This document shows positions 1-8,560 of a stretch of DNA of 64,000 bases, in pieces. The first letter of the stretch is position 1, and every line of letters begins with the position of its first letter. The stretch is taken from contig DASVQY010000036.1 of NCBI GenBank assembly GCA_036388895.1, positions 34,603-98,602 of the forward strand, in the 5' to 3' direction. Source of the DNA: SXVE01 sp036388895. Lineage in GTDB: Bacteria > Acidobacteriota > Blastocatellia > Pyrinomonadales > Pyrinomonadaceae. The position numbers and the translations under genes are program-made. A model generated the notes under the pieces. The model did no database searches. It saw nothing but the letters and a program-made list of their open reading frames with translations, and was not told where the DNA came from.

Positions 1-526
1 ATTCATCGAACTCATCGTTTCCGCCCCCGCCGAAGATGCCTAAAAATTTCCCTTTTTTCTTCACCTCACGCGGTTTTCCGACATCTGAAGTAGGATTGGC
101 ACGAGCCGTCGCCGTTTCGAGAAGCAGGCTTTCTACCCGCGAGTTCAATTCGGAAACGCTTTGTTCTAATTGATCAACATCGCTGTTTTCGTATTTTTCA
201 GATCGATCAACTTTACCGCGCAAACTGTTGATTTCCGATTGCAGATTGGAGACTTCCTTTTCCAAGCCTTTGAGTCTGGCGAGCGGCGTGTTCGCATTGT
301 TTTTATCGTCTTTTTTATTTTTGTCGCCTTTATCGCCTTCATCCTTTAAGACGGACGCGGCGCTGCCGAGCGAACGGCGCATCGTTTCCAATTTTTGCCG
401 CATTACCTCGAGTCTCTGCGCAACAGTGCCTTCGCCGGTCGCGCTTTTCTGCGCATAACTCGGCACGACAAAACTCAATGCCGCCAGCAAAACGAATAAA
501 AACAATTTATTTTTGCCTGTAAACAT
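1..526 (-). CDS. Secreted coiled-coil protein, C-terminus cut by window edge
   Basis: Partial gene read leftward from an ATG at 526. The first 22 or so residues are a clear signal peptide (MFTGK start, hydrophobic core, SYA-Q cleavage site). The mature part is charged and helical, with heptad-like stretches rich in Leu, Glu and Lys (LARLKGLEKEVSNLQSEI region) that suggest a periplasmic coiled coil. The last visible residues are a basic patch followed by a Gly run (KKKGKFLGIFGGGG). It lies downstream of rpe on the same strand, 142 bases away across an AT-rich spacer. I do not recognise the family; it resembles YbgF/CpoB-type N-terminal coiled coils in architecture only. Confidence 0.7.
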   Translation of the reverse strand, partial: MFTGKNKLFLFVLLAALSFVVPSYAQKSATGEGTVAQRLEVMRQKLETMRRSLGSAASVLKDEGDKGDKNKKDDKNNANTPLARLKGLEKEVSNLQSEINSLRGKVDRSEKYENSDVDQLEQSVSELNSRVESLLLETATARANPTSDVGKPREVKKKGKFLGIFGGGGNDEFDE

Positions 527-668
527 AAATACCTCAAATTCAATTACGAACCACTTTAATCAACTACAAATTACGAATTTCAACTTATAAATTAAAAATT
601 CAAAAAAAATTAGATTGCTAATTCTGAAATTCAAAAATCTATTCCGAATCTCTTAATTTTTGATCGTC
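527..668. repeat. AT-rich spacer with a degenerate copy of the TACGAATT repeat
   Basis: The spacer between rpe and the left-edge gene contains AATTACGAA and ACAAATTACGAATTTCAA words. These match the core of the palindromic repeat seen more completely at 19841-19930 and 22343-22399. No clear gene or terminator is visible here. Confidence 0.4.
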
Positions 669-1331
669 CTACACCCAAACGGTTGCGGCTTCGATCAACT
701 CGCTGACCGATTCGGTCGGCGTTCCCTTACCGAAAACAGACGAACCGGCAACGATGATTTCCGCGCCTGATTCAACAATTTGTTTGATGTTGTCAGCGTC
801 TATTCCGCCGTCAATTTCAATTTTCACTTCAAGTCCGCGCTCGTCAATCATACGCCGCAGACGCCGCAATTTATCAATCGAAGTCGGTATGAATTTTTGT
901 CCGCCGAAACCCGGATTGACTGACATCAATAAAATAAAATCGGAGTGCGGCAAAGATTCTTCTAAAGCGCTGAGCGGCGTCGCCGGATTTATCGCAATTC
1001 CCGCTTTTCCGCCCGCTTCTCTGATTGCCGTTAAGGTTCTTTGCAGATGCGGGTCGGCTTCGATATGAACCGAAACCATATCCGCTCCGGCTTCGACAAA
1101 CTCGGCGGCGTAACGGCTCGGCTCGACAATCATTAAATGACAATCAATCGGCAGATTCGTCGCTTTTCTAACTGATTTCAAAACCGGAAGACCAATCGTA
1201 ATATTCGGCACAAATCTTCCGTCCATCACATCGAAATGCAAAATGCCGGCGCCGCCCGCTTCAATCGCGCGAATTTCTTCGCTTAAACGAGTAAAATCTG
1301 CCGATAAAATAGAAGGAGCGATTTCAAACAT
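669..1331 (-). CDS. rpe: Ribulose-phosphate 3-epimerase
   Basis: Interconverts D-ribulose 5-phosphate and D-xylulose 5-phosphate in the non-oxidative pentose phosphate pathway (cytoplasmic TIM barrel, divalent-metal dependent). The family signatures are all present: APSILSADF at residues 6-14, the HFDVMDG catalytic Asp/His segment near 32-38, DCHLMI near 63-68, the phosphate-binding SVNPGFGGQKF loop near 138-148 and EIDGGI with the second catalytic Asp. At 220 aa it has the usual full length. It sits downstream of the PASTA gene on the same strand (82 bases), in the common def/fmt/rsmB/rpe neighbourhood. Its partners zwf and pgl lie about 26 kb away. Confidence 0.96.
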   Translation of the reverse strand: MFEIAPSILSADFTRLSEEIRAIEAGGAGILHFDVMDGRFVPNITIGLPVLKSVRKATNLPIDCHLMIVEPSRYAAEFVEAGADMVSVHIEADPHLQRTLTAIREAGGKAGIAINPATPLSALEESLPHSDFILLMSVNPGFGGQKFIPTSIDKLRRLRRMIDERGLEVKIEIDGGIDADNIKQIVESGAEIIVAGSSVFGKGTPTESVSELIEAATVWV

Positions 1332-1413
1332 TAACTGTTTTTACTTTTTGCTTTTTTATTGTGCCTTTTTACTTTTTCTTTGTTGCCAAATAGATTTATT
1401 CAGTTGCTTTAAT

Positions 1414-2109
1414 TTAAGGCTTCGGCGTTGTGCGCGGACGAACATCGCCGCCCGTCGGCGGTTTCGTTGCCGGACTCGACGTGTTCGACGGTTTCGATTG
1501 CTTATTACTCGGAGCAGTGCTTGTATTCTTATTTCCCTTATCCGAAGAATTGCTGCCCGCGTCCGAATCGCTCTTATTTGAACTCTCAGTATTTGCTGAA
1601 TTCAAGTTACTGTCTGCTTTATTCGTAATCACGTCGCGCTTCGTATCGGCTTTCTTCTTGGTCGAACCGGAATTCGTATTGGATTTATTAGATTTTTTCG
1701 GCTTATCCGAAATCAATTCTTCGATTTTTTCCGTATCGTCTTCTTCTTCCTGATTGATCTTTTTGAGCGTTACCGGCGCTTCTGCTCCTTCCGGGTCAAC
1801 TTTGCTCGTCACAACCAAAATCATCTGACCAGTCTTAACCGTATCGCCGGCTTTCGGCAGTTGTTCCAGAATTGTGTTTTGTTTTTCGGTGCTGTAGCGG
1901 TCAGCGCGTTTTTTTATTTTCAAACCGAGCGCTTCAAGTTCCTTTTCGCTTTCGACAAAATCTTTTCCCGTAATTTCAGGAACTTTTATTTCATTGCCCT
2001 GCAGCGACATATAAACAACGCCGCCCGCTCCGAAAAGAAACGCGCCCGCCAAAGCAGCGACGATAAACAATTTACCGAGCGCCGAAAATCCTGATTTTAA
2101 TAAACTCAT
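1414..2109 (-). CDS. Membrane-anchored PASTA-domain protein with low-complexity tail
   Basis: A short cytoplasmic N-terminus is followed by one transmembrane segment (about residues 10-35, ending GGVVYMSL). Then comes one PASTA repeat (about 40-107: IKVPEITGKDFVESEKELEALGLKI start, AGDTVKTGQMILVV end). The remaining ~120 residues are an extracytoplasmic low-complexity tail rich in Ser, Asn, Thr, Lys and Pro. PASTA domains elsewhere bind muropeptides or beta-lactams on PBPs and PknB-type kinases; here there is no kinase or transpeptidase domain. The gene lies between rsmB and rpe on the same strand, a position where many bacteria carry a PASTA kinase (prkC), so this may be the sensor part alone. 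Function is unassigned. Confidence 0.85.
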   Translation of the reverse strand: MSLLKSGFSALGKLFIVAALAGAFLFGAGGVVYMSLQGNEIKVPEITGKDFVESEKELEALGLKIKKRADRYSTEKQNTILEQLPKAGDTVKTGQMILVVTSKVDPEGAEAPVTLKKINQEEEDDTEKIEELISDKPKKSNKSNTNSGSTKKKADTKRDVITNKADSNLNSANTESSNKSDSDAGSNSSDKGNKNTSTAPSNKQSKPSNTSSPATKPPTGGDVRPRTTPKP

Positions 2110-2195
2110 TTTTGGTGAACTCCGAAATCAACGAAAGTCTAACATTTTTTCGACCGTTCGCCGAATTAAAAACCTTGAAATTATGGGAGAATAAA

Positions 2196-3554
2196 CTATT
2201 TCTTTTGAAAAACAGCAATAAAAAATCCGTCCATTTCATCTTTTTGCGGAAAGGTGCGCGCGAAGTTTTCTGCCGTTATAAATCTTTCTGGCAGATTCGG
2301 CGCTGTCTGCACATAATTTTGATTGTTTTCCAAAAATTGTTGACAAACCGCTTCGTTTTCTTTGATTTCCAGCGAACAGGTCGAATAAATCAGCTTTCCG
2401 CCGCTTTTGACTAGCTTTGATGCGTTTTTCAGGATTGCAAGTTGTTTTGCGGAAAGCTCTGCGAAATCTTTTTCATCGAGAAAATAGCGAATTTCCGGGT
2501 TGTGACGGATCGTTCCGGTTCCCGAACAAGGCGAATCGAGCAAAACGCAATCAAAGCTCTCGTCAGCAAAAGGCAGAGATTTTTCCGCGTCGTACTGCAC
2601 GATTGAAATTTGCTCAATTCCCTGATTGCGGCAGTTTTCTTGCAAAAACGTGACTCTTTGAAAATACAAATCCCCGGCAATCAAAGAATTCCGATTTTCC
2701 GTTTTTGACTTTTGAGCCGCAATTTGCGTAGTTTTGCTGCCCGGAGCGGCGCAAACATCGAGAAATTTTTCGCCGTTCTTTAAATTTATCGTTTGCCCGA
2801 CCAACTGAGAACCTTCATCCTGAAAATAAATCTCGCCTGTTTTTGCCAGCCCGTGCAATTTCGAATCATACTTTTCGGCGATAAAGCAATTTTCGATAAA
2901 TTCCGATTTTTCGCATTTATCTTCAAAATATTTCAAAAGTTCATTTCGTTTTTTCTCATCGCTGCGGAAAAATTTCTCAGTTAAACGAAAAGAACGCGAC
3001 GGAATTTCATTATTTATTTTTGCAAGTTTTGCCGTTTCTTCAATTCCGAACTGCTCGCTCCATTTTTCAATCAACCAGCGCGGGTGTGAGGTTTCGATTG
3101 AAATTCGTTCTATTTCGTCAATGTATTTAAGCTCAATTTTCTCGCGCGTAGCTCGCCGCAAAACCGCGTTGACGAATCCTTTCGCAGAAGTTTTTTTCGC
3201 TTTCTGAACCAGATTCACCGATTCGTTGATTGCCGAATAAGTTGGAATTTTATCGAGGTAAAACAATTGGTAAAGCCCGATTCGAAGCGCGATTAAGATT
3301 GCCGTATCGAGTTTTTTATTGTTCGTGAAATGACCGATTATTTTGTCGAGATAAATTTGTTTTCGCAGAACGCCGAGCGTTATTTCGTGTGAAAGCGCCC
3401 GGTCTTCGGGTGAAAGTTTATCTTCGTAAAACGGCAAAAGCACCGACGAAAAGGCTTTCTCCGTTTCGATTTTCGTGAGAATTTCGTAAACGGCTGATCT
3501 GGCAGGCGAAATTTTTACCGTTTTGTGTTTTTTTGCTTTTTGAATGGCGCTCAA
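2196..3554 (-). CDS. rsmB: 16S rRNA (cytosine(967)-C(5))-methyltransferase RsmB
   Basis: Methylates C967 of 16S rRNA using S-adenosylmethionine. The N-terminal third is the NusB-like helical domain (AVYEILTKIETEKAFSSVLL start). The C-terminal part is the Rossmann methyltransferase: SAM-binding DVCAAPGSKTTQIAA, DSPCSGTGTIRHNPEIRY, and the catalytic cysteine in YSTCSLEIKENE. Length 452 aa is normal for RsmB. The start codon is TTG at 3554, preceded by an AAGGGAAA ribosome-binding site; no ATG nearby fits better. It lies 93 bases downstream of fmt on the same strand, the classical fmt-rsmB order. Confidence 0.95.
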   Translation of the reverse strand: MSAIQKAKKHKTVKISPARSAVYEILTKIETEKAFSSVLLPFYEDKLSPEDRALSHEITLGVLRKQIYLDKIIGHFTNNKKLDTAILIALRIGLYQLFYLDKIPTYSAINESVNLVQKAKKTSAKGFVNAVLRRATREKIELKYIDEIERISIETSHPRWLIEKWSEQFGIEETAKLAKINNEIPSRSFRLTEKFFRSDEKKRNELLKYFEDKCEKSEFIENCFIAEKYDSKLHGLAKTGEIYFQDEGSQLVGQTINLKNGEKFLDVCAAPGSKTTQIAAQKSKTENRNSLIAGDLYFQRVTFLQENCRNQGIEQISIVQYDAEKSLPFADESFDCVLLDSPCSGTGTIRHNPEIRYFLDEKDFAELSAKQLAILKNASKLVKSGGKLIYSTCSLEIKENEAVCQQFLENNQNYVQTAPNLPERFITAENFARTFPQKDEMDGFFIAVFQKK

Positions 3555-3647
3555 ATAATTTCCCTTTTAAAACCTTTTTTTAGCTGTAAATATTCGATTT
3601 AAGAAATCTGTTTTTCTTCAAATTGTTGCGATTTTAATAAAATAGAT

Positions 3648-4577
3648 TTATCCAAACACGTCGCCGGTTTGAATTTTAACGCCGTTTAGAAAATCCCTGG
3701 TCGGCATTCTTTTTTTGCCTTCGATTTGCAGTTCTTCAATCTGCAAAAGCGTTTGATTGCCGCAGGCAACATAAAGTTTGTCGCCTTTCGCTTCAATCAC
3801 CAATCCTTCTCCCGGCTTTGAGAATTCGCTGATAACCGGTTTGGCTTTAAAGATGGTTAATTTTTTATTCTGGTATTTCGTGTAGCTTGACGGGAAAGGT
3901 TGAAAGCCGCGGACGCGTGCGGCAATGTCCTGTGCCGAAAGATTCCAATCAATCAAACCGTCTTCTTTTTTCATAATCGGCGCGTAAGTCGCCTGTGAAT
4001 CGTTTTGCGGCTGAACAGTCAATTCGTCGCGCATCGCCAGAGTTTCCGAAAGCAAATCAGAGCCGATTTCCGCCAATCTGTTCATCAGTTCAATCGCTGT
4101 TTCTTCCACGCCGATTTCAGTTTCTCTCTGCAGCAAAATCCCGCCCGTGTCTAATCCTGCGTCCATCTGCATTGTGGTTACGCCGGTCTTCGTTTCCCCG
4201 TTTGCGATTGCCCAGTTCACCGGCGCCGCGCCGCGATATTTGGGCAGAAGGGAAAAATGGACGTTTATCGCGCCTTTAGGAAATGCGTTCAAAAAACTTT
4301 CGGGTAAAATTCTGCCGTAAGCGACGACGACGGCAACGTCCGCCTTTTGAGATTGAAAAGTTTCGAGCGCTTCGGCAGTTTTAATTTTCGTCGGTTGCAA
4401 AACGTTCAGATTGTTTTCCAACGCGAACTGTTTGACGGGCGGAGCGGTTAATTTATTGCCGCGCCCGGAAGGTCGGTCGGGCTGTGTGTAGACTGCAACG
4501 ACTTCGTGCCCGTCCTTCAAAATTCTTTCCAGACTGGAAACCGCCGGTTGCGGAGTTCCCATAAAAACAATTTTCAT
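3648..4577 (-). CDS. fmt: Methionyl-tRNA formyltransferase
   Basis: Formylates the initiator Met-tRNA using 10-formyltetrahydrofolate before translation starts. Visible signatures: MKIVFMGTPQPAV at the N-terminus, the folate-binding/catalytic NVHFSLLPKYRGAAPVNWAI block (Asn, His) near residues 105-125, and MDAGLDTGGIL with the catalytic Asp. The C-terminal OB-like tRNA-binding domain ends with ELQIEGKKRMPTRDFLNG. Length 309 aa is typical. Its functional partner def is about 3 kb upstream on the same strand, separated by pruA, a secreted protein and a 74-aa gene rather than being adjacent. Confidence 0.97.
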   Translation of the reverse strand: MKIVFMGTPQPAVSSLERILKDGHEVVAVYTQPDRPSGRGNKLTAPPVKQFALENNLNVLQPTKIKTAEALETFQSQKADVAVVVAYGRILPESFLNAFPKGAINVHFSLLPKYRGAAPVNWAIANGETKTGVTTMQMDAGLDTGGILLQRETEIGVEETAIELMNRLAEIGSDLLSETLAMRDELTVQPQNDSQATYAPIMKKEDGLIDWNLSAQDIAARVRGFQPFPSSYTKYQNKKLTIFKAKPVISEFSKPGEGLVIEAKGDKLYVACGNQTLLQIEELQIEGKKRMPTRDFLNGVKIQTGDVFG

Positions 4578-4655
4578 AAAATTACACTAAAGAAAAAAGG
4601 CGGTCGGACAAAACTCTCCGCACCCCGCCAATTTTATCTGAATACAACTTTTTTT

Positions 4656-5546
4656 CTAAAAAGCGCAATGATAACTCGATGTTTCCAAAACTCTCGACCA
4701 TTTGCCGCCGGCGCGTTTGTAAACATTGAAATTATTTCCTTCAAACGCTTGCGTAACAGTAAAAATTTCGCCTGTGCCGTCGCCATCGTAATCAAAAACA
4801 TCGAGCAGAAGCTCGTGATATAAACCTTTATCCAAGTCTTTTATATCTTTGCTCATCACGTTTTCCTCTTCGTATTCCTGAAATTTTTTGAAATTGAGCG
4901 TAAAGCCGCCTTTCGCATTTTTGTCGGCGATGAAAAACAGCAAAGAACGCTTTTTGTCGCTCGTGTTATACCAGTATGAACCGACAAATTCAAAATCGCC
5001 GTCGTTATCAACGTCGATTTTCGTCAAATTATGATAACGAAATTCATTAGTATTTTTTACTGGAACGTTTTTATCTTTCATTTCCGCCATCAAAAGCTCT
5101 TCAATTTTGGTTCGTTCCGTAATTAACGGTAAACGGCGAACGCCGTTCTCCGACCTTTTCGCCCGCAAATCGGTCGCCAGAGCCATAACAAAACCTTGCG
5201 GCTTGACTCGGTTCGATTGTATTGAGACTTCCGCTTGATTACTCGCGCATTCCGTATCGGATAAATCTTTGACGACCTTTACGGTTCCGGCATTGTCGCC
5301 GCCGAAAATCAAGTTGTATTGCGTTCGCGGTTTGTAATGATTTTTGACGAAATTCGGTTTATTTTCGGACTTTATAACATCATCGCCGACGCCCGACAGC
5401 TTGCCGTTTTTGATGACCGCAATCGGCTCGATTTGCTTTCCGTCGTTGACGACCGCGAAAATTATCCCTCTGGATTTTTGCGCGACCGCCGACGCGGCAA
5501 TCAAAAGCACAACGGACAAAACTGCCAGGCATTTTTTGTTAATCAT
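4656..5546 (-). CDS. Secreted protein with FG-GAP-like DxDxDG motifs
   Basis: A signal peptide occupies about residues 1-22 (SAVAQ cleavage). The rest has no recognised enzyme motif, but contains two Asp-rich loops of the type found in FG-GAP/VCBS beta-propeller repeats: DVDNDGDFEF (about 176-185) and FDYDGDGTGEIF (about 248-259). These are likely calcium-binding. Two cysteines (ECAS and the near-terminal HCAF) could form a disulfide. Exported, function unknown. It lies 12 bases downstream of pruA on the same strand, so it may be cotranscribed, and 78 bases before fmt. Confidence 0.75.
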   Translation of the reverse strand: MINKKCLAVLSVVLLIAASAVAQKSRGIIFAVVNDGKQIEPIAVIKNGKLSGVGDDVIKSENKPNFVKNHYKPRTQYNLIFGGDNAGTVKVVKDLSDTECASNQAEVSIQSNRVKPQGFVMALATDLRAKRSENGVRRLPLITERTKIEELLMAEMKDKNVPVKNTNEFRYHNLTKIDVDNDGDFEFVGSYWYNTSDKKRSLLFFIADKNAKGGFTLNFKKFQEYEEENVMSKDIKDLDKGLYHELLLDVFDYDGDGTGEIFTVTQAFEGNNFNVYKRAGGKWSRVLETSSYHCAF

Positions 5547-5558
5547 CTGTCTATTATA

Positions 5559-7133
5559 TCAAATCTTTTGCGAGACGGATTTTCCCTGCATAAACTGCAA
5601 AAGATACTCGCGCCCGCCCGCTTTCGAATCGGTTCCGCTCATATTAAAACCGCCGAAAGGATGAACTCCGACGAGCGCACCGGTGCATTTGCGGTTCAAA
5701 TAAAGATTGCCGACGTGAAATTCGCGTTTCGCTTTTTCCAGATTTCCCTGAGAAGTCGAGTAAACCGCGCCGGTCAGACCGTACGGCGTATCATTGGCGA
5801 TTTCAATTGCGTGATCGAAATCTTTCGCTTTGATGACGGCGAGAACCGGAGCGAAAATCTCTTCCTGTTCGATTGTCGCCTGCGGCTGAACGTCGTCAAT
5901 AATCGTCGGTTCGACATAAAAACCATTTGAATTATCAGCGTTTCCGCCGACAACCAGCTTTCCGCCTTCTTCGATTCCCTTTTGAATCATCGAAGTCGCT
6001 TTTTCAAAAGATTTTTGATTGATAACGGCAGTTAAATTCGTGTCCGGTTCGGTCGGAAGCCCGATTTTCAATTTTTTCGTCAACTCAACGACTTTTTCCA
6101 TTAACGGTTGATGCACTTTTTCGTCTACGATCAAACGCGAGCAAGCGGAACATTTCTGACCTTGAAAACCAAAAGCAGATGAAACAACACCCGCTGCCGC
6201 AGAATCCAAATCAGCATCGTCGGCAACGATTATCGCGTCTTTCCCGCCCATTTCCGCGACGACGCGTTTCATCCAGCGCTGTCCTTCGCGCGTTTTCGCC
6301 GCTTCTTCGTAGATGTGCAGACCGACCGCTTTCGAGCCTGTAAACGAAATAAAGCGCGTTTTCGGGTGCGCGACCAGCTGCTCGCCGACTTTTATGCCGC
6401 TGCTCGGCAGAAAATTGACGACGCCCGCCGGAAGCCCGATTTCTTCCAGAACTTCCATAAATTTATAAGCAATCGTCGGCGCGTCCGGCGAAGGTTTCAG
6501 AACAGTAGTATTTCCAGTCACAACGGCGCTCATCGTCATTCCGACCATAATCGCCAGCGGAAAATTCCACGGCGGAATGATCGCTCCGACGCCGAGCGGA
6601 ACGTATTCAAAACGATTGTTTTCACCTTCGTAAGGAGTCACCGGCTGCGGTTCAGCCCAGCGAATCATCTCGCGCCCGTAAAATTCAAGAAAATCAATCG
6701 CTTCCGCCGTATCGCCGTCGGCTTCCGCCCAGGTTTTTCCCGCCTCGAAAATCATCCACGCCGAAAAATGATGTTTTCGCTCGCGAAGAATGGCGGCGGC
6801 TTTGAAAAGATACTCGGCACGTTCACGCGGCGAAACATTTTGCCAGATTTTGAACGCATCGGTCGCAGATTCAATAGCCTTGTCAACCAAATTTTCGGCG
6901 TGGGCATCGGCGTCGGCGAAAATTCCGACAACCTGCGATTTATCCGCCGGATTAATGCTTTCAAATTTATTTTCGGCAGTAAATTTTTCGCCGTTGATAA
7001 TAATCGGATATTCCTTTCCCAATTCGCCGCGCACGCCGTCAATCGCAGCCTGCATCGCAATCTGATTTTCCGTTACGGAAAAATCCGTGAACGGTTCGTT
7101 TCTGAATTCGTCTAAAACTTTTTGTGTTTGCAT
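5559..7133 (-). CDS. pruA: L-glutamate gamma-semialdehyde dehydrogenase (delta-1-pyrroline-5-carboxylate dehydrogenase)
   Basis: Oxidises glutamate-5-semialdehyde (from proline or ornithine/arginine) to glutamate with NAD+. It has the aldehyde dehydrogenase fold with the conserved segments GAIIPPWNFPLAI (Asn of the oxyanion hole), SFTGS, the general-base Glu in VAEMGGKDAIIV, and the catalytic Cys in FGFQGQKCSACSR. The 524-aa length and the FRNEPFTDF N-terminus fit the monofunctional RocA/PruA group rather than bifunctional PutA. No proline dehydrogenase is visible nearby. The gene lies between def and fmt, an unusual insertion in that housekeeping run. Confidence 0.94.
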   Translation of the reverse strand: MQTQKVLDEFRNEPFTDFSVTENQIAMQAAIDGVRGELGKEYPIIINGEKFTAENKFESINPADKSQVVGIFADADAHAENLVDKAIESATDAFKIWQNVSPRERAEYLFKAAAILRERKHHFSAWMIFEAGKTWAEADGDTAEAIDFLEFYGREMIRWAEPQPVTPYEGENNRFEYVPLGVGAIIPPWNFPLAIMVGMTMSAVVTGNTTVLKPSPDAPTIAYKFMEVLEEIGLPAGVVNFLPSSGIKVGEQLVAHPKTRFISFTGSKAVGLHIYEEAAKTREGQRWMKRVVAEMGGKDAIIVADDADLDSAAAGVVSSAFGFQGQKCSACSRLIVDEKVHQPLMEKVVELTKKLKIGLPTEPDTNLTAVINQKSFEKATSMIQKGIEEGGKLVVGGNADNSNGFYVEPTIIDDVQPQATIEQEEIFAPVLAVIKAKDFDHAIEIANDTPYGLTGAVYSTSQGNLEKAKREFHVGNLYLNRKCTGALVGVHPFGGFNMSGTDSKAGGREYLLQFMQGKSVSQKI

Positions 7134-7201
7134 AGTTTGTTTATAAATATTTTTTGATTAAGTATTTTGTTTCTCAAAAATTTTCGGCAACATTTTCAAA
7201 A

Positions 7202-7426
7202 TTACCGGTATCTTTGTCGGTCAATTTCGTGTAATTCCCATTCGTCTAAAAGTTCCGGGAAAACGGCTTGATCGGCGTTTTGCCACGCGATTACAAAACG
7301 CGGCTGCTGCGTGTCGTTTAGATGCTTGACGTAACTCAAAATTAAGATCCAGCCGGCGTCGAGATATTTATTAAGTTCACGAATCGAACTGACTTCGGCG
7401 GTTAATTTCGTATCTTCAATTTTCAT
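7202..7426 (-). CDS. Small conserved-looking protein of 74 aa, downstream of def
   Basis: Starts 3 bases after the def stop on the same strand, which argues for a real translationally linked gene. The protein is acidic and soluble, with an LNKYLDAGWILILSY segment (about residues 18-32) and a PRFVIAWQN strand, followed by a short C-terminal tail rich in Glu and Arg. The pattern resembles a small alpha/beta fold in which a helix-Gly-Trp turn leads into two strands. I do not recognise a named family. Confidence 0.7.
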   Translation of the reverse strand: MKIEDTKLTAEVSSIRELNKYLDAGWILILSYVKHLNDTQQPRFVIAWQNADQAVFPELLDEWELHEIDRQRYR

Positions 7427-7429
7427 AAA

Positions 7430-7951
7430 CTACTCCCATTTTCCTGTTTTTTGTAACTTTTTGATTTTCCGCTTAACCATTTCGCGTTTTAGGACGCTCA
7501 TCCGATCCAAAAACACGATGCCGTCGCAGTGATCCGTTTCGTGCAAAATGCAGCGAGCCGTTAAATCGCTGCCGTCGAGTTCCTGCCATTCGCCGAAAAC
7601 GTCTTGAAAACGCACAACGGCGCGGGATTCGCGTTTTATTTTCGTGTAAATGCCCGGGAACGATAAACAGCCTTCGTTGCCGATCTGTTCGCCTTCGTGA
7701 ACGATTACTTCGGGATTGATCATCGCTATTTTGTTCGATTCGCCTTCTTCGGTCGGAACGTCCATTACAAAAAGTCGCCTTGAAACGCCGACTTGCGGCG
7801 CAGCAAGCCCGACGCCCTGCGCTTTGTACATCGTTTCAAACATATCTTCAACGAAACTGCGCAAATCATCGTTAAATTCCTCTTCCCCGACCGGTTTTCC
7901 GACAGTCAGCAGCACCGGTTCCGGGTAGTTAACAATTTTCAGCAAAGCCAT
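7430..7951 (-). CDS. def: Peptide deformylase
   Basis: Removes the N-formyl group from nascent proteins (metal hydrolase, usually Fe2+). All three motifs are present: GVGLAAPQVG, EGCLSFPG with the metal-binding Cys, and HETDHCDG with two metal-binding His and the catalytic Glu. The start is placed at the ATG at 7951 (MALLKIVNYPEP), because the family begins here; an upstream ATG at 7972 would add only seven residues. On the minus strand a TATAAT hexamer ends 9 bases before this ATG with no Shine-Dalgarno sequence between, so leaderless expression is possible. Length from this start is 173 aa, typical. Confidence 0.96.
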   Translation of the reverse strand: MALLKIVNYPEPVLLTVGKPVGEEEFNDDLRSFVEDMFETMYKAQGVGLAAPQVGVSRRLFVMDVPTEEGESNKIAMINPEVIVHEGEQIGNEGCLSFPGIYTKIKRESRAVVRFQDVFGEWQELDGSDLTARCILHETDHCDGIVFLDRMSVLKREMVKRKIKKLQKTGKWE

Positions 7952-7990
7952 AAACCAGATATTATAAAGCAAAAAGCGATAGGTAAAAAG
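7949..7990 (-). promoter_or_regulatory. Possible def promoter with near-leaderless start
   Basis: Reading the minus strand, TATAAT lies 9 bases upstream of the def ATG and a weak TTTTTA hexamer sits about 17 bases further upstream. If used, transcription would begin within a few bases of the start codon. Judged by eye only. Confidence 0.3.
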
Positions 7991-7996
7991 AAAAAT

Positions 7997-8560
7997 TTAG
8001 ATGAAAAAATGACGGACTGTGTTTCCGCTTCGCAGCCAAATGGCTAATTTCATTTTCTTTTTCAAAATTGCTTTTGAATTTTTTTCGTTTCGATGAAAAA
8101 TTTCCCGCACATCGCCGCTTAAAAAACAATGGGCAAAGCGTTTTTCATAGCCGTAAAAATTTAATTTAGTTTGTTCGTATTTCGCAACGTTCTTTGAAGT
8201 TTCCGTGACGAGATTATTTTCGCGCAGGAAATCGCAAAACGCGATGGCGTCTTCGAGATGTTTTTTGACTGTTTGAGGATTGTATATTCGGGCGAATTCT
8301 CGAAAAAGCGGCGTGAAATCAGCGCCTGTAATTTCGCGTGTCAGCGGCAGAAGTTTTTCGACTTCGCGCAGTCTTTTCCGAAATAAAGATTCGGCGAAGA
8401 AACCGATTTCTTCGGGCAAAACCGCAAAGATTTCGGCGATTTCATTTTCGTTTAAAGAGTTTTCTTTGCCGGTTTTTTCGGGTTCGGACAAAAAAGCGCG
8501 GCGAAATTGTTCGTCGGTGTAAATTTTGGCGAGAAAGTTTTGCTGTTCGAGCAAACTCAT
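7997..8560 (-). CDS. Probable partner protein of the DUF692/MNIO enzyme (SCO6045 C-terminal-domain-like)
   Basis: 187-aa soluble helical protein. The segments FLAKIYTDEQFRRAFL (about 9-24), FFAESLFRKRLREVEKLLPL (about 54-73) and DFTPLFREFARIY, followed by KKHLEDAIAFCDFL, match my recollection of the domain often fused to, or encoded beside, DUF692 proteins in actinobacteria (SCO6045-like). There it would act as the substrate- or enzyme-binding partner of the oxidase. The gene overlaps the upstream zinc-ribbon gene by ATGA (8557-8560), so the two are translationally coupled. Family assignment is from memory of a sequence pattern, not a search. The C-terminal ~35 residues are basic and look poorly conserved. 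Confidence 0.55.
   Translation of the reverse strand: MSLLEQQNFLAKIYTDEQFRRAFLSEPEKTGKENSLNENEIAEIFAVLPEEIGFFAESLFRKRLREVEKLLPLTREITGADFTPLFREFARIYNPQTVKKHLEDAIAFCDFLRENNLVTETSKNVAKYEQTKLNFYGYEKRFAHCFLSGDVREIFHRNEKNSKAILKKKMKLAIWLRSGNTVRHFFI

Noticed and set aside
5319..5930. 203-aa plus-strand reading frame antisense to pruA and the secreted protein
   Set aside because: It overlaps two genes with clear family motifs, has no ribosome site and shows Arg/Phe/Asn-rich composition typical of antisense frames.
6315..7115. 266-aa plus-strand frame antisense to pruA
   Set aside because: Arg-rich, no motif, fully inside a conserved dehydrogenase gene.
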